64,000 nucleotides of DNA from Rhytidiadelphus loreus (Eukaryota > Streptophyta > Bryopsida > Hypnales > Hylocomiaceae), in contig OX344761.1 of the NCBI GenBank assembly GCA_947034895.1, positions 70,369,839 through 70,433,838 on the forward strand. Direction: 5' to 3'. Made by a program: the position numbers and the translations under genes. The notes beneath the pieces are model-generated. The model was not told where the DNA came from. It worked only from the letters and a program-made list of their open reading frames with translations, and made no database searches. Positions 1 to 11,534 of this stretch are shown piece after piece. Numbering within the stretch: the first letter of the stretch is position 1; each line of letters starts with the position of its first letter.

Positions 1-1086
1 TTTGGCTCATTCCATTACAACCCTGTCCTCAAGAAACTGCTGACGAGTCATTCTGCGTGATCTAACAATCATATTGTGTTAGAACTCTGCAAACAATGAA
101 GAGCTGCATTGTACACATTCATCTAGGAAACAAGCGCACATCCACCAAAATGGAATTTGAATTCAAAAGCTTCAAATTGTAAGCGAGCTAATGAAACATA
201 GCATAACACTTCTCAAAGCAAAATCCAATTCAGAAATTCTACGCCATGAACTCTATTTCAAAATTGTGTATGAAACAATAGGAAAAAAAATATCAATTCA
301 ATTAGGTTACCTTAAGCACCACCGGCAAAGAAGTTTTTGAACTCTCAACATGTCTTGTCAAGTTCTGAAGCTAAATGCTCTGGAGTCTGCAACAATGGCA
401 GGAAGTGCACAAAGGACCTTAAACCACCTTCCTTGTGAATTGAAACCATGGAGGTCTTCAGATGAAACCAATACCATCCGAAAATAAGAGTACAATGCAG
501 CATCCTTCACAGCACAATGCAAACACAATGCAACACAATGTAGATGTGTTTATCTCCGCATTCAAGGACGAGTCAAGGAATCCTCAATGAACACATAATC
601 ATCTACCTGTGAACATTGTGGGAGACACGATAAATCAAGTACCAACAAGCAAAGTTTTGACAACCTTGCTACGGTCCAGTACACCAAGCTTGTAATTGAT
701 CTGGTAACTAGACGCTCAAATGCAGAGCACAATGAGCACAATTTTTAGGAGCACAAAAGAACACAATTCGTTAGAAACACAAGGAGCACAATTCGTCACG
801 GACACAATGCATTTGAGACTGCGATTAGAAATTTTGAGCTCTCTTGATCTGTGGCAGCCTTATCATCCTTTGACAGAGACTCCATCATCATCCTTTTAAT
901 GTGAGTTGAGTTGACAGTGACAGCTTAGGTCATTGGCGCAGTCATTGAGCAAAAGGAAAATCGGATGGTTGAGATTTCTTGTCAGATGATTCAATGGTTG
1001 AGATTAAAAGTGACCGGTAAGTGGCACTGCGCAGTGGAAGGCCATGCACGGTAAGTGGAGCTGCACAGTAAGTAGCGTGCCTACGA
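1..1086. other. Intergenic, no gene seen
   Basis: No open frame of useful length and no recognisable domain on either strand. The text around 480-540 and 720-810 repeats short CACAATG/GAGCACAATT words, suggesting a decayed short repeat. Nothing else is supportable. Confidence 0.5.
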
Positions 1087-1088
1087 TA

Positions 1089-1834
1089 GAACCTCTCTAG
1101 TTGCATACTCCCTTAGTGCATAATATATAGTAAGAGAGTTTGGAGACAATAGATAAGCCTATGCCTAATTCTAGATGGAAAGACACGTGGTGTGCGACCT
1201 CTCTAAATCTCGGGGAGGTCACTTAGTTCTACTACAACAAACCACGTGCGAACAAGTGGTTTCTAATAAACTATAATTTCAATCTAAAATTTTGACCATT
1301 GTTTAATTATGACTATAGATTTCTATTGCCAAAATTTCCAACTCAAATCAAATATGAAATGATTTCTAGAAGAGGTTGAAAATGAACTAAAATGGCATGT
1401 TTTTCAACTCAAATAATTATAGAGAACACATTTAGATGACCATTGAATCAATATTCAACTCAAAATAAGCTTTCAATAGAGAGTTATTTTTAAGAATTTT
1501 TTGTTCATTTTTTAGACAATTTTTTCTTATATAATATAGGGGTGTGAAAGTTATTTTTCAGTTCTACAGTGTATCTTTTTACTTCAAAAATTTGTAACTA
1601 ATTATTATTAACAAATAAAAATATCAATAATTCAAAACATAAACTTTCAAAGTAGAAAAATCTATTCATATTTTTCTTATTTTGTTTTTATTTAAAATTC
1701 AAAAAGTATATAGGGGGTCCAAAGTTTTGTTCGCACGTGGTTTCAAATGGACACTCTAAGTGACCTCCCCGAGCTCTAAATGCATAAAAACTCTCTTAGT
1801 GCATAGTTCCGACACCATGCACTAAGAGAGGTTC
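1089..1834. mobile_element. TA-flanked foldback (MITE-like) element, 746 bp
   Basis: The ends are inverted copies starting GAACCTCTC, with the similarity extending about 150-200 bp inward; both arms contain CCTCCCCGAG and ACCACGTGCGAACAA. A TA dinucleotide flanks each side (1087-1088 and 1835-1836), as expected of a Tc1/mariner-type target duplication. There is no coding capacity inside. The class assignment is inferred from the TA flanks only. Confidence 0.6.
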
Positions 1835-1836
1835 TA

Positions 1837-2420
1837 CCTGTATAATGTTTAGCTGGGATAATTGTTGCTACATGATTGGATATTATTATAAAACTTATTT
1901 CTTCTACATTTATGGTCAATTTCATTAAAATGGCGGTATTTTGCACACCACTTTAATGGAATATCTTCTACAAAAGAGAATAAGTGTGCCGCGATAGGGT
2001 CATACATGTGCCAATTTTATGCCTAGCACGTTCAAATCACTCCTAGTTAACGCATAATTTCCACTCCCCTCAGACAATCTTTCCATTGTTTTCATTCTTT
2101 CAATGATTTCATTTTGTGCCATTTTAATGGAATACCACCATTTTGACGAAATTGATCATAAATGTAGAAGAAATCGGGTGAATCATGAATGGCTCTTAAC
2201 TCTAAAACCACGTACTCCATCTGGGACATTCCAAGGAGTGACACAGAAAGCTCCTTCCTGATGTGATCAAGAACAAACATGTTGAACCATGATAAAATGT
2301 TGATTGAGTCAAAGTAAGCCCTCTTTCTAATTAGTGTAACTTCTAAAAAAATTCATTCAAAGTGATTCAAGGATAACCCTACAGTCAACAGACTTGAATT
2401 GGTCAAAATTTGCTCAACTG
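1837..2420. other. Intergenic, no gene seen
   Basis: AT-rich with no convincing frame. A stretch near 1913-1945 (AAAATGGCGGTATTTTGC) recurs in inverted form near 2113-2150, so this is probably a small decayed foldback. Confidence 0.4.
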
Positions 2421-3398
2421 TCAACCCCACAGTGACAAAGAGGACAGAAAGTGTCCTCACACAATTTCAGGTCCAGTTCAAAGTGCTGTAACTTTTTCAT
2501 CCAAGGTCGAAATTCAATAAAACTTGCTGGGAATGTTGCGTTCTCCTCTCTAGTCTGTATGGTAAAATTTTCAGATCAATCCAAGATTTATTGATTTTTT
2601 GGAAGCCAATCGAAGTTCACAACTTCAATTTGAGTTCACCAAACTGCATTTTAGGGCTGCAACTTTGGGGCCTTGTATCTCCTTCATCCATTGCTCATTT
2701 TCAATAAAATTTGTTGGGTTTTGTTCCCCTTGAAGTATAGTTATTGTGGTAAAGTTTTCATGTCAATCCAAGTTGTTTTGAATGTTTGGGACCAATTTGA
2801 AGTTCAAAATCCTGCCATTTTTGGAGTATAGTGAACTTTGGCGGCTTGTTTCTTCTTCATACCAAGTTTATTTTTAATAATTCTTTTTGGAAAAGTTGCA
2901 TATACTAGTCTAGTTTGTGTGGCTAAAATTTCATTTTAATCCAAGAATTAATGAGTGACTGAGAAGCATTCTAGTAGAAGGAGGTTCACCTTTAAATGTG
3001 TTTTTTGCAATTTTTCTTGTTGATTTTTGACATTTCAAAGCCGTTTTGTAGACACAATGAGTCAATTGAATGAATTTTTTTTCCACCAATGTGTTTGTAT
3101 ACTAGTTTTGAATCATTTTGTAGTGTAAAGTTTTTACATATGAGTAGGTTTAGAAATCAAATTTCACCTCCAAATGTGTTTTTGGGAAAATTTCAGCATC
3201 CATTTTCAACACTAAAACATTATGATCTTGCAATCTATGTGGCCAAATGACTTCAAAATTTCTACATGTCCTCTACAACATGTACACTACAAGATTGTAC
3301 GGTTGAGATTTGTATCACTTGAAGACATTTAGATCCATAAAGCTTCAAAAGCAATGATGTTTTTGAACCCCAGAAATTGAATGTCACTTTGGGGTTAA
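2421..3398. mobile_element. TTAA-flanked element, family T1, copy 1 (left end decayed)
   Basis: About 0.98 kb, noncoding. The right end is GGGGTTAA at 3391-3398; the left end has decayed to TCAACCCC. It is the inverted partner of the adjacent copy at 3395-4372 and is similar end to end to copies at 18159-19130 (reverse) and 58413-59380 (same orientation). The terminal TTAACCCCT motif plus TTAA target is the signature expected of piggyBac-type elements. No transposase is visible. Confidence 0.6.
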
Positions 3399-4372
3399 CC
3401 CCTCACCGCCCAAGGCTGTTCTGGGTTCAAAAACATCACTACTTTTGAAGTAATATAGATTTAAATGTCACTAAGCTATACAAATCTTAACCGTATAATC
3501 TTGTAGTGAACATGTTGTAGATGATGTGGATCAAATTTCGAGTCATTTGACCGCATGGATTGTGAGATTATAATGTTTAGTGCTGAAAAAGGATGCTGAA
3601 ATTTTCCTAAAAACACATTTAGAGGCGAAATTTGATTTCTAAACCTAGTCAAATGAAAAAACTTTAAACTATAAAGTGATTCAAAACCAGCATACAAACA
3701 CATTGGTGAAAAAAAATATCATTCAATTGACTCAATGTGTTTGCAAACCAGCTTGCAAATGTCAAAAAATAGGCAAGAAAAGTTGCAAAAAAACATAGAT
3801 GAGGTTGAACCTCCATCTACTAAAATGCTTCTCAGTAATTCATAACTTCTTGGATTGATATGAAATTTTTTTCATACAAAGTAGACTAGTATGCGCAACT
3901 TTACCAAAAGAATTTATTGGAAATGGACACTTTATGAGGAAGATACAAGCCGCCAAAGTTCACTATAGTCCAAGAATGGTGGGATTTTGAATTTCGAATT
4001 GCTTCCAAACATTCAAAACAACTTGGATTGACTTGAAAATTTCACCACAATAACTAGACTTTAAGTGGAATATAACCCAACAAATTATATTGAAATCTAA
4101 CATTGGATGAAGTAGATACAAGCCCCCAAAATTGCAGCCATGAATTGCACTTTGGTAGATCAAATTGAACCTGTGAATTCCGATTGGCTCCCAAAAAATC
4201 ATTACCTCTTGAATTGATTTGAAAATTTTATCACACAAACTAGAAGAAAAAGTGAAAATTTTCCAACAAGTTTTATTGAATTTAGACATTGGATGCAAAA
4301 GTTACAGTTCTTTGAATTGGACCTGAAGCTCTATGAGGACACTTTTCGGCCCCTTGGGCGGTGGGGGGTTAA
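3395..4372. mobile_element. TTAA-flanked element, family T1, copy 2
   Basis: It starts TTAACCCCTCACCGCCC at 3395 and ends GGGGGGTTAA at 4372, about 0.98 kb and noncoding. It abuts copy 1 head to head, sharing one TTAA (3395-3398), giving a ~2 kb inverted repeat. The translated frames across it are shadows of the repeat and match no protein. Confidence 0.65.
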
Positions 4373-4485
4373 TACCAACACTGACATGAAAAAAGTTAGT
4401 ACCTAAACAAAAAACCTTGCAGTCTCACCCAAGTAGAGAGATGGAAGGAAGTGAGACTGGGGTTGTGACACCACTGCCTCCAACA

Positions 4486-4565
4486 ATGAAGCCATGTGGG
4501 TCTCCTAACAAGAGGGGCTTGCAAGATTTGGTTAGTACTAAAGAATAGGACCCACATGGCTTCAT
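4486..4565. repeat. Short perfect hairpin, 17-bp arms
   Basis: ATGAAGCCATGTGGGTC at 4486-4502 is exactly inverted at 4549-4565, with a 46-nt loop. It could be a miniature foldback element or a small-RNA-type hairpin; nothing distinguishes these. Confidence 0.5.
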
Positions 4566-4993
4566 GATTTGTATTGAGGATGACAACAATCAAAACTTGT
4601 ATAAATATCCTATTTAAGAAAACTTAGCTTAATATTATGTGGATACCTCTAAGATGTGCAAAAGTGGGCTCCAAACAACATACATTCAAGGGGCACCACC
4701 AATTAGCCATAGTATGATACTCACCACAATAGCTAACTATTTGATGGAGGCATACCTGGTGGATCTCAACATGATGAGGCCATATGTGTCTTGATACAAA
4801 CATTTAGAGATTTAGACTTCTCTTACTCACTTCACTCTTCAGTTATCCCCTAAACAATGGACTCAAGAAATTGAGGCCAAAGTCATTTCATTGATGCTAC
4901 AAAATCAAAGCATTAATTGAAGAGAACCTTGATGCATGGCATTTATGTTTCTAAGAGATCAAGGTGGCATGCACCTACTTTAACTTGGTGGGC

Positions 4994-5042
4994 TTAACCC
5001 CTAAGTGCCCAAATGGTCAAAAGTGACCACTAGGAGTTGAAA
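4994..5042. mobile_element. Tiny TTAA-type palindrome
   Basis: It begins TTAACCCCTAAGTGCCC and closes with a near-inverted AGGAGTTGAA about 49 bp later. It looks like an end-to-end deletion derivative of the TTAACCCCT family. Confidence 0.4.
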
Positions 5043-8000
5043 TAAATGATTCAAGAGGCTTTAAGGCATTATCAAAATATACCAATAGGAAAAAAAATTG
5101 TACCAAACATTTTTTAACAAAAGACATATGGCTTGAAAGTTTCTTATTGAGAACCAAGTTCCAAAGGGGACTCTTCATTTTGAGCTTGGTCAATTAGGGT
5201 TTGAGTATGGGTGGTTGCAAGAGACCTTTGTCTTTTTTTGTCCCATTGACCTTTGATATGTTGTATGTCAATTTGATAAGAAATTTGAATTGAAGATATA
5301 TGTAGTATTTGTAGACATTGAGTCATTTTTCCACTTTAAAAAAATTGTTTTACTATTTTTAAACAACCTTCCAAATTGGATATCTATTATTGAGATTTTG
5401 GAGGGGTTAGTATTATTTTCGATCCAAACATACATATTTGAAGGTCAAAATTGGGATATAAGGACTTCAACTAAAGTTATACAAGCCAGTGAAGTTTCAA
5501 AATAATAAAGTATCCACTTTCTACATGTGCTCAAAATGCACTACCTTTGCACAAGTGGAGATAACACAATTTTCTTTTCTAGGATGCAAATGGTTGAGAA
5601 GGAGCACCTCCAATTTAGAAAAAATGAAATTTTTTAAGTTTATTCTTTTGAATTTTTCGACTATTTTCCAAAAACCACACATCAATGTATCCATATTCTT
5701 GGTATTTTCCATCACTCTTTTTTTGTACATAACTTTTAGGGATAGATTTCAACTATAAGGACTTCTAGTCTGAGATGTTTACATTCATACTATTTTGAAT
5801 GCTTTACAAATTATCTATATTTTATTTCCTTAAAAAAAAAAAATTCTAGAAGTCATAGTATTCACTAAAATAGAACGTTTTGAGACAAAAATGGCAAGTG
5901 TTTCTATCAATGCCTTGTATATGACAATCACGGTATTATAAACCAAAGGGCAAAATTTGGACAACCAAGAATATCATTCATGCATCATAACATTCCCAAG
6001 AACTTGAAAAGATGAAAGGAAATATTAACAAACAAAATCAAAGCATTAGATGTGTTTCAACCTTTATGGAGGGTTGTTTTAGATTGGATCTTGTTTTGGG
6101 GAACCAGCCACCACTGGTTGAAAAAAATATCATTTAAAATTTTAAATATTTTTAAAAAAGTAAAAAAGTAAAAAATGTGTTAAATTTTTCTATAAAAATA
6201 ATTTATTATTATTTAATGGCATGATAGTCTCTCGGCCATGTCAATAGGCTGTTGTGGTTGCGTTCCCGCCGTCTAGGAATTGCAAGGAACTACAAAGAAC
6301 TCACAGTCTTCTAAAGAAGCAAAATCCCTTCTAATGCAAATGCCAACAAGTGTCCTTGCCGGTGTCTAAGCAATAGTGCCCTTGACATCAACAATTGAAA
6401 CAACACCAAAAGCACCCAAGGATAAGGTAAAACAACAATTTGTGGTCAAAATTAGGAGTTTGGCCACATGTAGTTGCTGAAATTTTTCAATTTTTTTTCA
6501 CAATAGTACAAGTGTGAGAAAAAGTGAGGACAATTAAAATTATGTTTTTTTGACAAAGTATAAATTTGCTATGAATTTTTGAAGTGTTCAATGCATCATG
6601 GTCCAAAAGAGTCTATAGACTACCTTAGAACAAACAAAATCTGAATCCATCATCCTTAAGTTGTTCACCTAAACCAATCATAGTATTTTCTAACATAAAG
6701 GGTCTAAAAAGTCAATCCTTACAATGAATATATGCTAAAAAATTAGAAGATCCTAATGAAATTAGTAACGACTCCATTATTGTCATCTAAGACATGCATT
6801 GAAGCCAAAATCTTACAAACTGAAAAAACCATAATGGGGGGATTTCCTAGGTGTCCACAATGGGTTGATTTACGTTACCTAGTTGCCGAAGTCAAATACA
6901 TTGAGCAAGATCATTATGTTGAAGAGTCAAAACAATCAACATCCATTTAGATACTAAAAATATCCAAATTTTCTAAAGCCCTAAGTCCTTGAGTTTAAAA
7001 TAAAAAATCCCTGACTTTAGAAGCTAGTAGTCTATAATTGTAACTTTCAAATCATTGTAACTTATTCTCTCAAAAAATGTATGGTATGACTTCTTCTTTC
7101 GATAGGATTTCAAAATCCTAAACAATGACTTATATATATATTTTTTGGACTATCCATATTTTTCTTGGGCTACCCGAAAATAATAATAAAATGTTACTAT
7201 CATGGAAATATGACTAGCAATATGACTCAACGTTCTCCAAACATATTCCTTGCGTTCTCTATGAAGTACTTTGATGTTCCCAATGGGCATGTAGTATACG
7301 CCTATGAAGTACAAGGCCCCAAAATATCTAGCAATCATATTTTTTCCCAAGGTGTTGGCCTTCAAGATTATGACTATGAATAATCACCAGTCATCTCCAA
7401 TCATATGTTGCAATCATAAAATATCCGTTTTTTGTAGAAGTAAGATTTAGAAATGGAAAAAAACATTCTTTTGGTTCTCTATTGAGTTTGAATGCTTTCT
7501 AATTTTAAAATGGAACTTGTATTTTGTGTCAGTCTTATCTTCATGTTCTAAAGAATAATTGTGATTTAAAATATGTGTAAAGATATTTTTATAAATAAGT
7601 GATGAACTACTAAAACTTTAAGTACTTCCATAGGGGTTTAATGAGGAATTTAGATTGTGAGATCATAATAAACAAGTGAAAACAAGGTGAAGGCAAAAGG
7701 TTGAGAGTGAACAAGTGAAAGCACAAAATGCTTCTTGAAAAAGACTCAATCTTGATAGAAAGACAAGCAAGATCACCAACCAAAGTTGGAATTGAAGTAT
7801 AAGTTATATGCACTCATAGGTAATAGTACCCAAGAATGCAACCTATATATTTGGATGATTAAGCAAGACTTGTATCTAGAAATTGATGACAAAAAGAGTT
7901 CTAAGTCACATTAAGAGACACTAGAAGAGCCTAGTGCAAATTTTTGTTACACCTACAAACCATAAATTATAAAATTTCAACTTAATTATACAATTTTTAA

Positions 8001-8317
8001 ACAACGCACGCATTGGAATAAAGTACATTTAAACCCTTTTGCACATGATAGTAGATCTAATCCTAGTAATAGTTTTTGTTTAGTAATTTCAAGTATGTTC
8101 ACTTGCTCTATTGCTATTAAGATCAATGGAGAGATACTTACCTTCAATAAATATCCCATGGAACTCATCTAGTGGTTGATGGCATGTGCATGTGAATGGT
8201 TTCACACTATCATATCCAATACTTCTAGTGACAAAATTTTGATACTCTTCTATGCCTTGCTTTATCACTACAACATAAGAAACATGTATTTTGGCCCAAC
8301 CTTTGATGGCATCCTCA
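5043..8317. other. AT-rich intergenic repeats, no gene seen
   Basis: Parts of 5043-6040 are inverse relatives of 17540-17830 (for example GAAAGGAAATATT and the GAACCAAGTTCC/GGAATTTGGTTCTC stretch), so a shared decayed repeat is present. Short frames at 5290-5760, 6756-6950 and 7150-7383 have AT-driven composition and no recognisable motif. Confidence 0.4.
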
Positions 8318-8837
8318 CACTACAAGAGAAATTATGTCCAAATTGACAAGAAATTGATACAATTTTGTCAACTGCGGTGTCAATTAGGACGCGTTGATTT
8401 GGACACGCAATTGACATAATCGTATCAATTTCTTATCAAATTTGACATAATTTCTGTCAATTTTTATGATTTTGTTTTGTTTTATTTCTAAATTGGCCTT
8501 CATATATTTCATTATTTGGGCAATGTTTAAATCACCAAAAGCACCTCTCTTTTATCACCGAGGTTTGTCTTCTTAAATTTTTTGTAATCAAATTTGTTTT
8601 AGATAGAGAATTCCATCCATGGTAATTTAAACATTGCCCAAATAATGAAAACTTAATTGAAACTTTTGGAATTCAAAATGAACAAAAAAGTGTTCATTAA
8701 CAAGAATATGCCAAAACAATTTACAAAAAATGACAGAAGTACAAATTGATAGCATTATGGGCAAAATTGAAGCTTTTGTCATTTTGGACAAATTTGTGTC
8801 AAATACTTGTCAATACGGTCACCATTCTTTTGTAGTG
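8318..8837. mobile_element. CACTA-like nonautonomous foldback, ~520 bp
   Basis: The ends are CACTACAAGAG and its inverse CTTTTGTAGTG. Inside, 8325-8460 contains a second inverted repeat around TTGACATAATT. The 3-bp flanks do not match (TCA versus TAG), so the target duplication is lost or the ends are slightly misplaced. Compare the cleaner CACTA-type element at 34511-34731. Confidence 0.5.
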
Positions 8838-8939
8838 TAGCCACCTCTTTTTTAGGATTTCCAAACCTAATCACCACTTTTTTTTAATTTTAAAACCCTA
8901 GTTGTTACTTTTTTAGGGCTTTGAAACCCTAGCCACCAC

Positions 8940-9270
8940 TTCTCTTGGCTCTTCTTCCTTGCTTTTTGTTGCCTCTTAGCTCTTGTTGTTAGTTGTTGCT
9001 TTTTGTTGCATCTTAATCCTTGTTTCTTGTTGCTTTTTAGTTTATGCTTCTTGCATTTTAACTCTTTTTTCTTTGTAGTTCTTGCTTTTTTTTTCCTCTT
9101 AATGATTTTTAGTTCTTGCTTCTTGTTGTTTCTTGTTACATCTTAACTCTTGTTTCTTGTTGTTTCTTGTTACATCTTAATTCTTGTTTCTTGTTTCTTC
9201 TTAGTTGTTTCTTCTTGTTGTTTCTTGTTGCATCTTAACTCTTGTTTGTTGTTATTTCTTACACTTGCCG
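8940..9270. repeat. Degenerate minisatellite, CTTGTTGTTTCTTGTT type
   Basis: Many imperfect tandem copies of a ~34-40 bp unit containing TTGTTTCTTGTTGCATCTTAA. Any reading frame here is Leu/Cys/Phe-rich and follows from the repeat, so I do not call a protein. Confidence 0.7.
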
Positions 9271-10640
9271 CTTTTCCCTTCTTGTTTTCTTCATCACCAT
9301 TGTTATTCTTCCTACCCTAAACTTGTGCTACATATTTTGTGTTGTTGTAAGGCTTTGAAGGTTGAGCTTTGTTGTTCATTCACTAAAGATTAACTTCCCA
9401 TTTCTTTAATTGTATATGCAGGTACCAAAAGTTGAAACAAAGTATTTGTTGACTTTCATGGCTTATAAAGTAAATTTCTTGGGGCAAGGCAACCTAATTG
9501 TTAAGGTAACCTAATTGCACTATTTTGTGTAGCTTATTTGTATCACAAAGTACATCTTGCAAACTTGTTATATTATACAAATTCTTTCAGTATAGTGCAT
9601 TTGTAGTTTGAATGGTTTTTTATTTATTATCAATCAAGATAGAGGGTGCATAAAACAACTATTCAAGTGTTGATTTTTTATTTATTTATTTTTGACACAA
9701 ATGAAACGGAATTTTAATGCAAGTAAGATAAAAAGTACAAGGCATGCTAGCCATAAGTGGCCAGGTAAGGAAAGAACAACCAAGCAAACAAGACATTAGG
9801 ATAAATTTCAAGCTTGCAGAGGGCCGCAAGTTTTGTTATGCCTTGCTTGTGGTTTTGTTTGTTCTAGTGCCACGTCAAATTGGCAATTTCTATTTTTTAT
9901 TTTTTATTTTTTCCTAAAAAATAACTAAAATTATTATTTTATTTCCATGTATTTGCGTTGAAGCCGAAAATCAAACAACTCTCTAACAACCTTCTTCAGG
10001 GTTCAAATTTTTTGTAATGCAAAACCCACACAATACAAGACAAGGATACAACAAAAGCACAAACAAGGCACAAAGAGGGGCCGTGAGGCTAACAACCTAC
10101 CACCTCGAAACCTTGAAAATTTCATGGGTACATGATACTAAGTTTACAACAAACTTGTTTGGAATTCTTTATGGCTTGTTTAGAGATTTTGTAGTTTGTC
10201 CCTGCTATTTTCTACTAGTTCCTATATATTCTAGTGTTTTAACATCATTGTGGAGGGATCTTCAAAGAATTTCTACACAAAAAAAAATTGTGGGTTTTCT
10301 TTGTAAAGATTTTCATAAATTCCCCTCAATCCCTCATGTGCAATCCCAATTGATAGACTTTGCAACACATTGACACATCTTACATTTCAAAGTTGTTTCC
10401 ACCTAATATTTGGTAGATTTTATAGGATGCAATTGTCCCATGTATGAATTGTCAAGGGCACCATGAGGTTGGACATAGAAGACTTGTAAGTTGTTGATCA
10501 CCATGGCAATGAATTTTATTCACAAAAATCTAACATTTCTAGACTTTGTGTATTTTAGAAACCTACAAAATTTTATAATTATATAAGAAATTGTAAAATG
10601 TTTAAACAATTGAAATCTATATATAACTAATATTTTGAAC
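9271..10640. other. Intergenic, no gene seen
   Basis: AT-rich. 9800-10020 shares words (GTAATGCCTTGC, CAAATTTTTTGTAATGC) with 17510-17580, pointing to a common decayed repeat. A 118-codon frame at 10017-10373 has no recognisable motif and its composition matches its surroundings. Confidence 0.4.
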
Positions 10641-10645
10641 TCCTC

Positions 10646-10848
10646 AAATCTAAAAAAGGATCTAGATAAAAAAAAATTCTGAAATTTACAATTCAATGAG
10701 ATTGAAATTCAAAATCTACATATGAGTTAGATTTGAGCCTCCCAAATCTAAAAAAGGATCTAGATAAAAAAAAATTCTGAAATTTACAATTCAATGAGAT
10801 TGAAATTCAAAATCTACATATGAGTTAGATTTGAGCCTCCCAAATCTA
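10646..10848. repeat. Tandem duplication, 98-bp unit, about 2.1 copies
   Basis: AAATCTAAAAAAGGATCTAG starts at 10646 and again at 10744 with near-identical following sequence. A third copy starts at 10842 and stops after a few bases. The near identity implies a recent duplication. Confidence 0.8.
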
Positions 10849-11275
10849 TGAATTATATTGATTATGTGCACTAAAATCTACATTAAATTTAGATTTTAGA
10901 GGCATAAATTTGGATTCAAGAATATTGAATTTCGTAAAGTAATTTGATTTGGAGGTGGGGCACACCTTCAAATAACATTAAAAAATGCATAGATTTTCTT
11001 CATAATAAAATTCCTTGTCTCACTTTTTCCTGTCACAACTACATTCCCTGTGAACATCAATTTGTTACACTTGTATGTTTCCTTGGAGGGGATCTTCAGT
11101 ACAATACCGGCAGGGGATTCCAAAAAAGTTGCTTCTGGTTTCATATTCATTGTATGTACAATGTTAAGATCATCCATTGGAAACACGAACGTCCTACCTA
11201 ATGTGAGCTTGAGATGAAATGAGAACTGAGGTTCACTTTGTATAGTGGCTTGCCAAAAAGATTGTCGTCCACTCA

Positions 11276-11531
11276 GAGCATCCCCACCAACGTGTTCTCT
11301 ATCCCCACACTCTGGGACCTCAAACTAGTCAACCTTGACTTTATAGAGATGAGACCTCGCGAGTTCTCTATATGAGCTCCAATATAGGGAATTGGGCCCA
11401 ACTTTTACCGAGTTCTCTATAAATTTGGGGTAGAGATCTTGTTTCGAGATTGGTGCTTATGTATCCCTATTCCCATCTGAGGTCCTCTCCCTAAATATTT
11501 AGGGATACAAAACAGATTGGTGGGGATGCTC
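11276..11531. mobile_element. PIF/Harbinger-like MITE, 256 bp, TCA target duplication
   Basis: Terminal inverted repeats GAGCATCCCCACCAA and TTGGTGGGGATGCTC, flanked on both sides by TCA (11273-11275 and 11532-11534). Three-base duplications and GAGCATC-type ends are typical of plant Tourist/PIF-like MITEs. No coding capacity. Confidence 0.75.
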
Positions 11532-11534
11532 TCA

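Noticed and set aside
3963..4298. 111-codon reverse frame
   Set aside because: Lies inside the noncoding T1 element; related copies break the frame.
9205..9393. Frame resembling a signal-peptide-like Cys/Leu-rich protein
   Set aside because: Follows directly from the CTTGTTGTTTC minisatellite; no independent evidence.
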